This document shows, piece by piece, positions 1 through 9,489 of a stretch of 64,000 nt of DNA. Below the pieces are notes generated by a model. That model saw only the letters and a list, made by a program, of their open reading frames with translations, was not told where the DNA came from and ran no database searches. Position numbers and translations under genes: made by a program. This DNA is from Sphaerosporella brunnea (Eukaryota > Ascomycota > Pezizomycetes > Pezizales > Pyronemataceae), in assembly GCA_008704415.1 (NCBI GenBank), contig VXIS01000015.1, forward strand, positions 1 to 64,000, given 5' to 3'. Numbering within the stretch: the first letter of the stretch is position 1; every line of letters begins with the position of its first letter.

Positions 1-324
1 GAGAATAAGATCAAACCCCGTCGCCGCAAGACCCAACCCGCTGCTTCCGACACCCCAACAGCTCTCCCAGCAGTGCCCACGCCCCCTCAAAAAACGAGAG
101 TTCGTTATGGGCTCCCTGCGTCACCCAAGGCCCCGCCAGAGACACCTGTCAGGCTAGTATCCAATGACTGGTCGAACTCTAGCTCTGATGAGGAGATGCC
201 TGCAACTCCCCTACCTCCTGCAAGGCCTTCACGACCCTCCGTGGTCCTCAACACCCCTCAGACACCAAATAGAAGGCTCCCTGATCGACCATTAGCAGTG
301 CACCTCAGAACCCGGAAGAAGTAA
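1..324 (+). CDS. C-terminal end of an unrecognised proline-rich protein (partial)
   Basis: The frame is open from the first base of the window to a TAA at 322-324, about 107 codons, so this is the 3' end of a gene or transposon ORF that starts to the left. The visible part begins with a basic stretch (KIKPRRRK) and continues as a low-complexity Pro/Ser/Arg tail with an acidic patch (SSSDEE). No domain is recognisable. Such basic and proline-rich tails occur at the C-termini of some fungal transposases, and repeats follow immediately, so a transposon origin is possible but not shown. Confidence 0.4.
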   Translation, partial: ENKIKPRRRKTQPAASDTPTALPAVPTPPQKTRVRYGLPASPKAPPETPVRLVSNDWSNSSSDEEMPATPLPPARPSRPSVVLNTPQTPNRRLPDRPLAVHLRTRKK

Positions 325-744
325 CTAAGGTAAGGAGAAAACCACAATTTTTGTGCTCCAAGTCTGATTGCACTCGATAGGATCGCTCTCCAGTCTCGCT
401 CGCTCTCTAGTCTCGCTCTCTGGTCTCTTCTCTATCATTTGCATGCTTTGGATTTTTTGTAGGTAGCGTGGTTGTGGAAATACGATTTTGTTTGTGTGTG
501 GTGGCATCGCATCGGGAGGCGTCTCGCTAATCCCTGACGTCTCGCTTCTACCTGGCTTACGTTAGTTCTAGGGTAATCCTGGGAACAGTACTTATCCACT
601 AGGTAGGTTTCGGCATATATATAGTTGTTTCATTGCATAACCCACATCCTCAAAACATCCTCCACATCCAAAAAACATCATCAGACCAGCTTTCCTGGGT
701 AATCCCCACATGACTCATGTAGTGATTGAGAACTTGAGTGAGAT
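325..744. other. Intergenic stretch without a recognisable gene
   Basis: Contains a CT-rich run around 385-430 (repeated CTCGCTCT-type words) and a TATATATA word near 617. I see no ORF with protein-like composition on either strand. Confidence 0.5.
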
Positions 745-862
745 CAGTGTTCTCAGTAGCCAGCCCAAACAGCCGGGCGGGCTTGGCCGGCTGCTTTAAG
801 CAGCCAGCCCGGCGGGCTTTTTGCATCAGCCCAAACGGCCCAGCCTGCTGTCGGGCCAGCCC
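745..862. repeat. GC-rich dispersed repeat, copy 1
   Basis: Begins with CAGTGTTCTC and continues with alternating AGCCCAAACAGCC and GGGCGGGCTT words. The same word set recurs at 1081-1199 and 10819-10887. Internal short inverted repeats (CCGGCTGCTTTAAGCAGCC, 787-805) would form strong hairpins. The function is unknown. Confidence 0.6.
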
Positions 863-1080
863 GGCTGCCAGGGCTTTGAGTGATCCTTGGTGAATACCGG
901 CCACTGCCAGTGGCGGGGTTCACTCGGCGCTGATAAACTTGTCCGGATCTGTGATGTTATACTAAGCTCCTATCTGGTGATCTCCTCCTAGTCATCATTT
1001 TACACGGCGAACATCTTTTGGTACTTTTCATTTCATAGCAGTAGTTTGCATCACGGTAGTCGTATTTGCCGTCATTGTGG

Positions 1081-1199
1081 GCTGCAGCCCAAACAGCCGG
1101 GCGGGCTTTTTGACCAGCCCAAACAGCCAGCCGGGCTTTTTGATCAGCCCATATCCGCCCAACGCAGCCGGCCGGGCGGGCTGGCTGTTGAGAACACTG
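1081..1199. repeat. GC-rich dispersed repeat, copy 2
   Basis: Second copy of the AGCCCAAACAGCC/GGGCGGGCTTTTTGA repeat. It ends in GTTGAGAACACTG, the reverse complement of the way copy 1 begins (CAGTGTTCTC), so the two copies lie in opposite orientation around about 220 bp of other sequence. Confidence 0.6.
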
Positions 1200-1472
1200 A
1201 GTGAGATCACATGTCTAAGTGATTCATTAGCCATCGCAGCGATGGTGTTGAGGTTTTCAATCAGGGATATCTCCGTCACGAATAGGATCCGAGTTACTTT
1301 TTTTATGCTGCATCTGCTGGTGGTGTCGCATTTGTTTTGGGGTTGAGGGAAATCACAATGAAACAGTATTTTCGAGTGGTTTAGAAATGCCCGGTGACAA
1401 ACATACGAATGCGCGCTACAGTAGGGGCCTTCCTGTCGCTACGGCAGTCGAATCGGTGTTCTATAGCACCTT

Positions 1473-1698
1473 TTTTGTTTGTTTGTAATCAAACTTTATT
1501 GTCTGTATACTGTATACGACCGTGAGCGATCATGACAGACCCGCTACTCGTCCCCACCCTTATCCTGTCCGCCCCCTTGTTGATGCTAACTCATGGGTCA
1601 ACCGTAGCTACCTAAAATACCAAAAGGAAAATATAGTAAGAGGAAAACAAAAGAAAGAAACAGGCCCGCAATAACGAAACAACAGCCACGGCTCCGAC
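1473..1698 (-). mobile_element. 5'-truncated LINE-type insertion, copy 1
   Basis: The reverse complement matches the 3' part of the copies at 11828-12505, 13917-14276 and 49732-50070. All four end in a conserved 3' region ...TGTCATGATC...GACAATAAA... with an A-rich tail; here the tail contains ACAAACAAAC. The flank TAGCACCTT occurs at the left (1464-1472) and again at 2694-2702, just beyond a second element. That fits a target-site duplication of at least 9 bp split by a later insertion. Shared 3' ends with differing 5' ends are the hallmark of target-primed reverse transcription. Confidence 0.65.
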
Positions 1699-1700
1699 TA

Positions 1701-2693
1701 TTCCTCGCAGTGTCGAAAGTGCCGAATACAGCAACGGCACACTAACTTGAGGCTCGGGCCCGATTTCTCAAGAAAAGTACTCTCACCCTGAGAAACACCC
1801 GGCACAAAAAGATAGACCACAATACCGGCAATACTAAAGGGGGGGGGGGGGGGTTGTCTGCCCATTAATCCCATTCTTACGCATGCTGAAGGGGCAGCGC
1901 ACACATTCCTGTACAGAAAACCGACCTTTTACAGACTGTTCATGTTGACCATTCTCGCTATTGCAAACTGGAACTTTGACGGTACCACGCTGCTTGCTGA
2001 AAAAAATATGTTCCTGAGAGCGCTTAAGAAATTGAGAGTCATACCTGGTTTGAGCTTTGCGCTGTCGGCTGCCAGATCCAAGTTCTAGATCCGCTTCACG
2101 AGCGAGTTCCCCAGACAGCAGTAGCCGGAACTGCTTGTTGGACAGATCCTTTTTTCGGACGTCCAGAGGCACAGCTACTAGTTCGATGGATTTGAAACAG
2201 CCAATAGGCATCGACAATAGCAATATAACGGCTATAAACCGGAGGGATACTCTCTTGCCAGACCACTATTGGCTCACCACACTCGCATACTCCCACAGGG
2301 CTGGAGGAGCTAGGTAATCCTCGCCTTTCATCTGTCTGTATTTTGTGGGGGTGGGGGGCTGTGTTTCCTCGGTGGGGGCTTGCTTCCGCTTGCGCAAAAC
2401 TGGTGGCATGTTTGCCACGCTGTGTCTGGAGAGCCGGGTTTGCGAGCTTTTCCGGGATTTCTGCAGAACGGCAGGCCACCGACGGCACTCCAATTAGATA
2501 GAGCAGACGCCAAGGGTTACAGCAATCCAAAAATCGTGTCGATCGGATGAAAACTCGTTGAGATATGAGTGGATATATGGGGGGAGGGGGGGGAGGTGAG
2601 GTTGCAACGACCAATGAACTTAACGCACCATTATCGCAAGCGCACTTTTTAGTGTGCTGTTGCTGTATTCGGCACTTTCGACACTGCGGGGGA
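1701..2693. mobile_element. TIR DNA transposon A (about 1 kb, TA target site)
   Basis: Terminal inverted repeats of about 45 bp: 1701-1745 and the reverse complement of 2649-2693, differing at only a few positions (shared core CGCAGTGTCGAAAGTGCCGA). A TA dinucleotide lies directly outside each end (1699-1700 and 2694-2695), as in Tc1/mariner-type insertions. The element sits exactly at the 5' edge of LINE copy 1. The interior holds degraded coding sequence on the minus strand but no intact transposase, so it is non-autonomous. It contains a 13-G run near 1841. Confidence 0.7.
1834..2614 (-). pseudogene. Degraded transposase remnant inside element A, possibly PiggyBac-like
   Basis: Two overlapping minus-strand frames need a frameshift near 2160 to be joined. 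Around it the sequence reads YIAIVDAYWLF... then NKQFRLLLSGELAREA. That order (an alanine/asparagine-Tyr helix, then K-Q-F-R-L-x-L-x-x-E-L) resembles the C-terminal part of PiggyBac-type transposases, followed by a short Cys-containing tail. The resemblance is by eye only, and the TA-flanked TIRs are not typical of PiggyBac (TTAA). Treat the family assignment as tentative. Confidence 0.3.
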
Positions 2694-2709
2694 TAGCACC
2701 TTCACGATA

Positions 2710-3462
2710 CCTTAGCAGGGGAGCGGTATTTTTGAAAATCGTCATATGGCCATCATGATTATATAATCATGATTTTGCTGTCACCATTTGGGCCACAAAC
2801 CGTCATCCATATAAGAGCTATAAGGTTAGTGAGTAAAACTACTATTTTGCTAGCGACCATTATATGACCACATTATATACGGTGGAAACAATATTTCCTT
2901 GCTCCCGAACCCTTGCCGCACGGCGGGCATCCTACCCCGCGATGGCGATGGTGCCCGCTAGGCCTTCATCTCCAACATGATCATCATTATCATCATCATC
3001 ATGAGTAACATCGAGTCCTGCCCCCGACTGTTGCCTCGCCTCCTGCAAACCCCAAAACAAAGGCAGCACTAGGAGTAGATGTGACATGAAAAAGGAACTG
3101 GTAGATGCGGTGATGCCAAAGCCTGAACTATATCCGTCGCAGAGGGACGGGTTGTTGAAAAACTCAACACTCGAGTTCGAGCCCATTATAATTCTATGCC
3201 TAAGGATTATATAACCATTATATAAGGGCCATTTGAGGACAGAGGTTTTCATCCAAACACAGTTTTTGGGTAAACACATTTTCTAATTAATCATGGCATT
3301 TGCCACGGGATATCCTTTCCGCGACAACCATTATTCCAGAAAACCTAGTGTATCACTCTTTCTTCTGCTTGAGCATGATTTAACAAACATATGAGCTTTA
3401 CCGTCTGGGAAAGAGGTACATAATATGTGACGATTTACAAAAACACCCCTCCCCTGCTAAGG
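2710..3462. mobile_element. TIR element B (MITE-like, 753 bp, TA target site)
   Basis: Ends are inverted copies of CCTTAGCAGGGGAG(C/G)GGT: 2710-2747 against the reverse complement of 3425-3462, about 38 bp with a handful of mismatches. TA dinucleotides flank both ends (2708-2709, 3463-3464). There is no transposase. The longest minus-strand frame (2932-3279) contains a stretch also found in degenerate form at 1292-1345 and 62812-62965. The element starts only 16 bp after element A ends. Confidence 0.7.
2752..2773. repeat. Perfect 22-bp palindrome within element B
   Basis: The 22 bases read identically on both strands (half-site ATCATGATTAT). It lies 42 bp inside the left end of element B. 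It could be a binding or recombination site, or a chance product of AT-rich sequence; no function can be assigned. Confidence 0.8.
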
Positions 3463-3488
3463 TACGTATCCAACGAATAGAACAGGCA

Positions 3489-3962
3489 CTAAAACAGCAC
3501 GGCCCTCAGCTGACCAAAATACCAAATTCCGCCGGCCCGCTGCATGGCGATGTTTCCACACTCAGAGCGGATCGTCTCGATGGCCCACGCGAAGTCAGCG
3601 CAGCTGACCGACTCCAGGAACAATCCGCACAGTCCGGCGTCGGCGCCGACGTAGCTCGCGATGGTGGTGCATTTGGAACCGACCGGGTTCTTTTGGATGC
3701 ACTTCCCCGTTTTGGCTTTGAGGATGTTGATCAGGCCGCTGATTTCGGAATAGGTGGGAGAGGCCCAGGAGGTCTCGCATTTGGTGTACATGCTGTCGTG
3801 CCTCCTGTTGTTGGTGTGGTTGGCGTCGTTGATGTAGCCGATTCCGGAAAAGGAGCGCGGGGTGAGGTCCTGCTTGGCTATGACGGGGAGAGCGGCGCCG
3901 AGGGTGGCGTAGATGATGATGATGGCTGTGGCCCAGCCGAGGAACAGGAGCGTCCGATGCAT
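3489..3962 (-). CDS. Small secreted cysteine-containing protein, paralog 1
   Basis: Single-exon ORF of 157 residues. The N-terminus is a clear signal peptide: a hydrophobic stretch at residues 4-24 ending in GAALP, with likely cleavage near residue 24-26. The mature part has a variable N-terminal region, then a conserved half with six cysteines (KCETSW, GKCIQ, SKCTT, GLCG, VSCAD, SECGN) and a C-terminal GGIWYFGQL motif. The gene at 4995-5456 encodes the same protein type with the same cysteine frame. Upstream DNA of both shares a TATATA word and flanking sequence, so the duplication included the promoter. It probably acts outside the cell. I do not recognise a named family and assign no function. 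Confidence 0.85.
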   Translation of the reverse strand: MHRTLLFLGWATAIIIIYATLGAALPVIAKQDLTPRSFSGIGYINDANHTNNRRHDSMYTKCETSWASPTYSEISGLINILKAKTGKCIQKNPVGSKCTTIASYVGADAGLCGLFLESVSCADFAWAIETIRSECGNIAMQRAGGIWYFGQLRAVLF

Positions 3963-4994
3963 TATGATATTGAGGTTGGAAATGGTGGTAGTATAGTGTG
4001 TCTAGGTATATGTATATATAGAGCTCGTAGTTAGTGAGTGGTAGGGAGGGCGGTGGACCGGTGCCATTTTATACGCCGGAGAGGAGGGTGAGGTTTGATT
4101 CACGTTTCAAAATAACCTTCAATAACTGTTTTAATAACTGTTTTGGGTTTAAGACGTTGTAGTAGAAGAACTTATGGATGATGACATCCCGTCGTTCTAT
4201 TCAGGGCGTATGGAAGGGTTGAAACAGTCAAGGAAGCAGCAATCGAAGCCCAATCACACCGGCATCCAGTGCTGGTCCACAGGCGCCCAAAAGAACACCT
4301 ACAAAAAGGTCGGCGCGCTAGCGGCCGAAAGCCGGCGGCGATTGACTCGAGTTGATATTGCTCTAACGGACGTCGACGGAACATTTCTATAGAAGAGAAA
4401 ATATCTACCGCCTTGTCTGGACAAAAGAGAATCTGGGCACCGGTTGCTAACTGATCCAGCATCATCAGCTCAGCTCGCAAATCGTATGTAAGATAACAAA
4501 AAAAAGCCCAGGATTTTTTTCTCATTGAGTGAAGAGTAGTAGGGAAATTTCACGGGTTTTGGAACATTATATGTGGGTATCAAGGGCCTGTTGCTGTGGG
4601 GCTCTCTAATTTGTAGGGGATATCGGATAGAACAAAAATGCTCGAATAGAACGATAGGTAGAACAAGTGAAGTGGTTTAAATCCTATGACGAAAGACAAA
4701 ATTTAAAGACAACAGAATGTCACCCCCGATGAGACCGGGGGGAGGGGGGCGTGATGCAGATATGTACCATGCCATACTCAAAGCCAGCCCAGTCGGTTAC
4801 CGTCGCTGAGGGAGCGATCGTACTCTGTCTATCACTTGCAAGGGGGGTTACGGTAGAAAGCGGTGAAGTGGTGTGTCTCCGCCGGATATAAAGTCGAAGA
4901 AGAAAAAAACGATATAAGTGTAGTAGGTACTTCGTACTTATGTACATGACACCTTTGCAGCACACGCCCAACCCAACCATCCCACCCCATTGCA
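3963..4994. other. Promoter and spacer between the two secreted-protein paralogs
   Basis: The first ~100 bp is the upstream region of the 3489-3962 gene, with a TATATATA word at about 4014. The rest has short overlapping frames on both strands (for example 4174-4392 + and 4172-4525 -) that look like neither a known family nor each other. A G-rich run lies at 4737-4750. No confident gene. Confidence 0.5.
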
Positions 4995-5456
4995 CTAAAA
5001 CAGCACGCCCTTCAGCTCACCAAAAAGCCAAGTTCCACCGGCGCGCTGCATGTCGTCGTTTCCACACCCTTTGCGGATCATATCGATGGCCCACGCGAAA
5101 ACAATACAGTTGACCGACCACTTTGGCGATCCGCACAGCCCGGCGTCGGCGCCGATGAAGCTCGCGATCGTGGTGCATTTGGAACCGACCGAGTTTTTTT
5201 GTATGCAAACCCCCTTTTTGGCGTTGAGGATGTCGAGCAGGCCGCTGATTTCTGAATAGGTGGGAGAGGCCCAGGAGGTCTCGCATGTGAGGTGCAGGTT
5301 GATCCTCGTGCTGTTGGTGTTTGTGTTGGTGTCGTTGGTTTTGGATAAGGTGAGGTCCGGATCCTGCTTGGCTACGGCCGGGAGAGCGGCGCCGAGGGTG
5401 GTAAAGAAGATGATCATGGCTGCAGCCCAGCCGAGGAACAGAAGCGTCTGACGCAT
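4995..5456 (-). CDS. Small secreted cysteine-containing protein, paralog 2
   Basis: Single-exon ORF of 153 residues, paralogous to 3489-3962 and in the same orientation about 1 kb upstream of it. It has the same signal peptide type (LLFLGWAA... to GAALP), a short Thr/Asn-rich mature N-terminus, and the same six-cysteine core (TCETSW, GVCIQ, SKCTT, GLCG, VNCIV, KGCGN) ending in GGTWLFGELK. The linker after the signal peptide is the least conserved part, as expected for a fast-evolving secreted family. A TATATAT word sits about 30 bp upstream of the ATG, in sequence similar to the paralog's promoter. Function unknown. Confidence 0.85.
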   Translation of the reverse strand: MRQTLLFLGWAAAMIIFFTTLGAALPAVAKQDPDLTLSKTNDTNTNTNSTRINLHLTCETSWASPTYSEISGLLDILNAKKGVCIQKNSVGSKCTTIASFIGADAGLCGSPKWSVNCIVFAWAIDMIRKGCGNDDMQRAGGTWLFGELKGVLF

Positions 5457-6150
5457 TGCGAATGCTGATGGAGGGTGGTAGTATGGTATGTATATATCGA
5501 GGTCGTAGCTAGTGCGTGGTAGCTACTTAGGAAGGGAGCGCGGTGGTGGGTTGCATATATACATTCAAGTCAGAGAGAAGGGGATCGGGAGGGTTTCAAT
5601 ATCACGTTTTACCGTGCAATGACTATGTCGTTTTTTTTTAAAAAAACGTAAGACACGGCGCTATAGAGTCAATTGAAAAGACCAGTACATGGCAAAATTA
5701 TATTATGGTACGCACAGTCAGCAGAGAAATCTAAAGCCACCTGCAGCGCTACTCTCGGTCTAGAATACTCTACTGGTTAGTGAAAAGATCAAGCTTAAGA
5801 GGCTTCCCATAATTCGAAGCGCTGATCATGAATCTATCCTCATTAATCATGCACGGTCACTCTGTGCCGAGTGATGCCTGAAGATTGTCGCTTGCTCGGT
5901 TATCACTCGACTCGGTTCGTGACGCACGCGGTAGCGGCGGATATCACCGGCCCCACTCTGCGTAATACCGTGAGAATAACAACAACCGCGGGAGATAGGA
6001 ACTGCTCAGATAGAAATACCCCCCTCCCCCCCGGGCCAGAGCTGCAATTGCTACAGCACAGCTATGCTATTCTCCTACCTCACCCACCGGCACACCTGGT
6101 AACTCCGCCACTCCTCTCCAGCTAGCTAGGGCAACGACTAACCTCTCCCA
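5457..6150. other. Intergenic region, upstream part of the amidase gene
   Basis: Contains an A/T near-palindrome (T9A7) near 5631-5647. The last part (about 6060-6150) probably holds the first amidase exon and intron: a CTAAC branch-like site and CCCAG acceptor occur at 6138-6150. I could not place the first exon with certainty. Confidence 0.4.
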
Positions 6151-7817
6151 GCGCAGCAAAGCAGCAATCCCGTGCAGATTCCATCGCTGCTCTTCCCGGA
6201 AGATACCACGAGCCTCTCAACTCCTCCGATGCAGAGATCCTCAACGCCCCCGTCGCCTTGACGGCGTCTAACATCCGCTCGGGGGGTACAACGCCGCTTG
6301 CGGTGCTTACCGCATTCACGAAGCGCGCGCTCTGGGCGCACGGACGCACGAATTGTCTTACCGAGATCCTGATTCCCAGCGCCGAGGCGTCTCTCAGTAG
6401 CAGTAGCATAAACCTTTCCGGTGCCCTGGCGGGGGTTCCGGTGAGTCTTAAAGACACAGTCAACGTGGTGGGCTACCACAGTTGCATCGGCTACTCCTCG
6501 TTCGCGACTCCTGCCCACAAGGCCAAAAATGACGCTGTGATTGTATCCTTCCTTCGCCAGCGGCTCGGCGCTGTTCCCTTCATGAAGACGAACGTGCCAA
6601 TTACCCTCCTCAGCTTCGAGAGCACCAATGACGTGTGGGGCCGCACCGACAACCCGTGGGTGCCAGGATTTTCTCCTGGAGGATCGACAGGAGGTGAAGC
6701 TGCCCTGCTGGCGCTGGGCGGGTCCAGAATCGGTGTGGGCACCGACGTGGCGGGTAGTGTTCGAGTCCCCGCCGCTTGGAGCGGGATCTATGCGCTGCGT
6801 TGCAGCACCGGACGTTTTCCGCGCGCCGGGTGCACCACTAGCATGGCCGGGCAGGAGGGCGTGATGGCGGTGTACTCCCCGATGGCCAAGACTTTGCCGG
6901 ATCTCCAGTACTTCATGAAAAGCATTGTCGACGCAAAGCCGTGGGAGGTGGACTGGAGCGTTCACCCGCTCCCCTGGCGTGAGGAGGAGGCGCAGCTCCC
7001 GGAGAAAGTCCGCTGGGGCGTCTTACGGGATGATGGAGTTGTTCCCCCGACCCCTGCGGTTGAAAGAGCCTTGAATGAGGCGATCGAAGCGCTCAGAGCC
7101 CGCGGCGACGAGGTGGTGGAACTGCAGGGCCACCCCTCCTGCTACACCTCCCTCCGCCTCGCCGCGCGCCTGCTAAACTCCGACGCTGGCACCACATACA
7201 CCTCTTTCTTCGCCTCCTTCTTTGAACGCAACGACCCCGGCGTCGCCGTGATAAACCGTATCTTCTCACTCCCGCGCTGGGTGAAACGGCTCTGGGCCTT
7301 CTTCCTCCGTCTCTCAGGCGACGCCATTACAGCTGGGCTGGTAGAAGACCTGCACCCGCGCACGGTAGCACAGCAATGGGCGCTCGTTGCCGAGCGCGAA
7401 CAGATCCGCGGGGAGTGGTTCCACTACCTCCAAACGCAGAAAGTAGATTTTATCATCACACCACCGCACCCCACCCCCGCCGTGCCCGCCGGCGGAATGC
7501 GAGACTCGGTTGCTGCATGCGGGTACACGTTTTTGTGGAATCTCCTGGATTACACTGCCGGCGTGCTGCCTGTGGGCAGAGTTGATCCGGCGCTTGATAA
7601 GGTGCAGCACGGAGGGAGGAAACTACAGAATGGTGTCGCGAAGAGGTGCTGGCGCCTTTACGATGCGGCGAGCATGAAGGGACTGCCGGTAGCCGTGCAG
7701 GTTGTGGCGCCTGGGAGGTTGCGCGAGGAGATGGTGTTGGCTGGGATGAAGAGGGTTGAGGAGGCGTTGAGTAAGGTTGGGAGAGGGTGGGAGGTGGACG
7801 CCGTGGAGATTGAGTAG
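6151..7817 (+). CDS. Amidase-signature-family enzyme (fungal acetamidase-like), 5' exon unresolved
   Basis: The amidase signature family hydrolyses carboxamides with a Ser-cis-Ser-Lys triad. The open frame from the putative acceptor at 6150 to TAG at 7815-7817 gives about 555 residues. It shows the Lys motif PVSLKDT, the glycine-rich SPGGSTGGEAAL (cis-Ser) and the nucleophile motif VGTDVAGSVRVP, in the usual order and spacing. The N-terminal RALWAHGRTNCLTEI block matches fungal amidases of the amdS type. There is no in-frame ATG at the front: the frame runs back to a stop at 6123 and a start must come from an upstream exon, with a good 3' splice site at 6136-6150. No frameshift breaks the domain. 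The substrate cannot be told from sequence. Confidence 0.85.
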
Positions 7818-7970
7818 ATACGGTTTTGTAGAGAATGTGCGTCGGGTGAGTGAATACGTCCGTATGCGAATACCTTGGGCCTGTTCCCATCCCCCGCCGT
7901 ATGTACATGTCCAATGTACCATTCAAATTCTCCGAGAATGCGTATTTTTTTTTAGGAATCCCTCACGAAG

Positions 7971-8297
7971 ATGAATGCCGCATACAAGACCGCTCATCGT
8001 ACTTCCTTCTCGACGGTGGTGTTGGAGCAAGCGTACGACCAAGTAAAGAAGGAGATAGACGGAAAGCTCAAGGGCAAGATATTGAACGTCATCACTGTCC
8101 GGCATCAACAGAAACCGTATGGCAGCATGAATGTGAACTCCACCCCTAACGTTCTTCTATAAGGCGGAGGATGTAACTACTGCCTTTGGCTTATATCCCA
8201 GCTCGAAGAAATCACTGGCGGCAACTATGCTCGGATTAACTCCATTGCTACGGATACCTGTATCTTCCTTAGGCCCCTTCGCTGCCTTGCTTTTTAA
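7971..8297 (+). pseudogene. hAT-type transposase fragment (DUF659-like region)
   Basis: The frame starting at 7971 reads TSFSTVVLEQAYDQVKKEID then KGKILNVIT, which fits the conserved start of the hAT DDE region (L-x-x-A-Y-x-x-V-K-x-x-V). A second frame further on reads LISQLEEITGGNYARINSIA, a typical helix before the next acidic residue. A frame change separates the two, and the sequence ends at a TAA after CLAF. Only about 110 codons remain, so it is an inactive relic. Confidence 0.55.
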
Positions 8298-9218
8298 GTG
8301 ATTCACAATGCACGTTCTCTCATGGATTTGTTGCATCGGTGCCAGCGGGGGGCGGCCCTCTACTGCCTCTACTGCTGGCGGGAGCGGTAGAGAGTTCGTG
8401 CAACGGGCACCGACGGGGATTGGTTCGTGGCCTTGACGTCGGGGCCGTGCCTCCTGGTATCGCTCTCCATGCTACTATTATTACTAGAACTAGTAGTATG
8501 TGCCTGGGATGCTGAGCCCACAGCGTGGTCAACATACTGTCGAGGTGGAGTTAGGAGATGTTCCGCCTCCTCTCGCACTTGATTGAGAGTGTCTTAGTCG
8601 TCTGTGCGCATCCCTTCGCTCACCCCTTCGCTCACCCTTTCGCTCACAAGTCGGTTTCAAGTTTCCATGCTTTCCAAGGTCCCTGGCCTGGGAACATACT
8701 GGGCTGGGTTGGTGGACGTCAATGGAACGCCTGGCTGACGTCAGGTTGGCTGGCATCCGGGTCCTACTCTCAACCTAACCGCCTAGACTTTTGAACACCG
8801 CGCGCGCGGTATATAAGGAATTCTACGTATTCAAGTTGTTGCAAGGGGCGGCGAGGGTGCGGCTGACTCCGAGTGCAACGTGCCCCCCGCGCCCTGCCGC
8901 CAAGCCTCTCCTCTGCCCCGTCCGGAACCCTGAGGCCGGCCATGACATTTGGGAGCTGCAGACGCTGGAGCCGACGATGGATCAGGCATATGAGTCGGTT
9001 TTGCTGGCGGCCGAGAAGGGCGCGGCGTCGGAGATGGAGAACGGGGTGGCCGAGTCAGATCACCATCATAGTCTGGCCGCGAGTGATGAGCAGTGATCGA
9101 TACGTCCATGTAAGCGAGAACCGAGACTTGGGAGATCGTCTGGAGGGTCTCTTCTCGAAGTCAATATCTGTAAGGCATCCGAAATGGAACTCGAATCGCA
9201 TCAGGCGCTTCCCCTAAC
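8298..9218. other. Unassigned region with a short tandem repeat
   Basis: Around 8608-8648 an ~11-bp unit (CCCTTCGCTCA) is repeated about three times. TATATAAGG near 8811 is a possible TATA box before a frame at 8791-9096 that I do not recognise. Overlapping frames on both strands are rich in Pro/Arg/Ser and give no family signal. Confidence 0.4.
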
Positions 9219-9307
9219 CCCTAGGGTACAATATTTTGGTGTGGTGTGGTTTAAAAGTCACCACAAAAGCGTGTTTCGTAGTTTAAATGTCACACCGCGG
9301 TGTCAAA

Positions 9308-9489
9308 GTCGTGACATTTAAACTACAAAACCTCTTATCGTCGTGGCATAGAAAACGTGTCGTGCCAAATACACCACCCGGGGTGTCAAAGCCACCATGA
9401 AAGGAAGCATCAGGACCAAGTCGTGCCATTTAAACTACAAACCCTCTTATCGTCGTGGCATAGAAAACGTGTCGTGCCAAATACACCAC
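9308..9489. repeat. 70-bp direct repeat inside the TIR element
   Basis: 9308-9377 and 9420-9489 differ at only two positions over 70 bp and are offset by 112 bp. The unit contains ATTTAAACTACAAA, TCGTCGTGGCATAGAAAACG and a terminal AAATACACCAC. Confidence 0.8.

Noticed and set aside
1701..2693. Element A as a classical PiggyBac transposon
   Set aside because: Although a PiggyBac-like remnant may lie inside, the flanks are TA, not TTAA, so the class was left open.
6258..6260. Amidase start at 6258
   Set aside because: The codon is TTG and family sequence continues upstream in the same frame to a good splice acceptor near 6150.
8608..8648. Protein with HPFAHPFAHPFAH repeats
   Set aside because: Short tandem DNA repeat in a region without other coding evidence.
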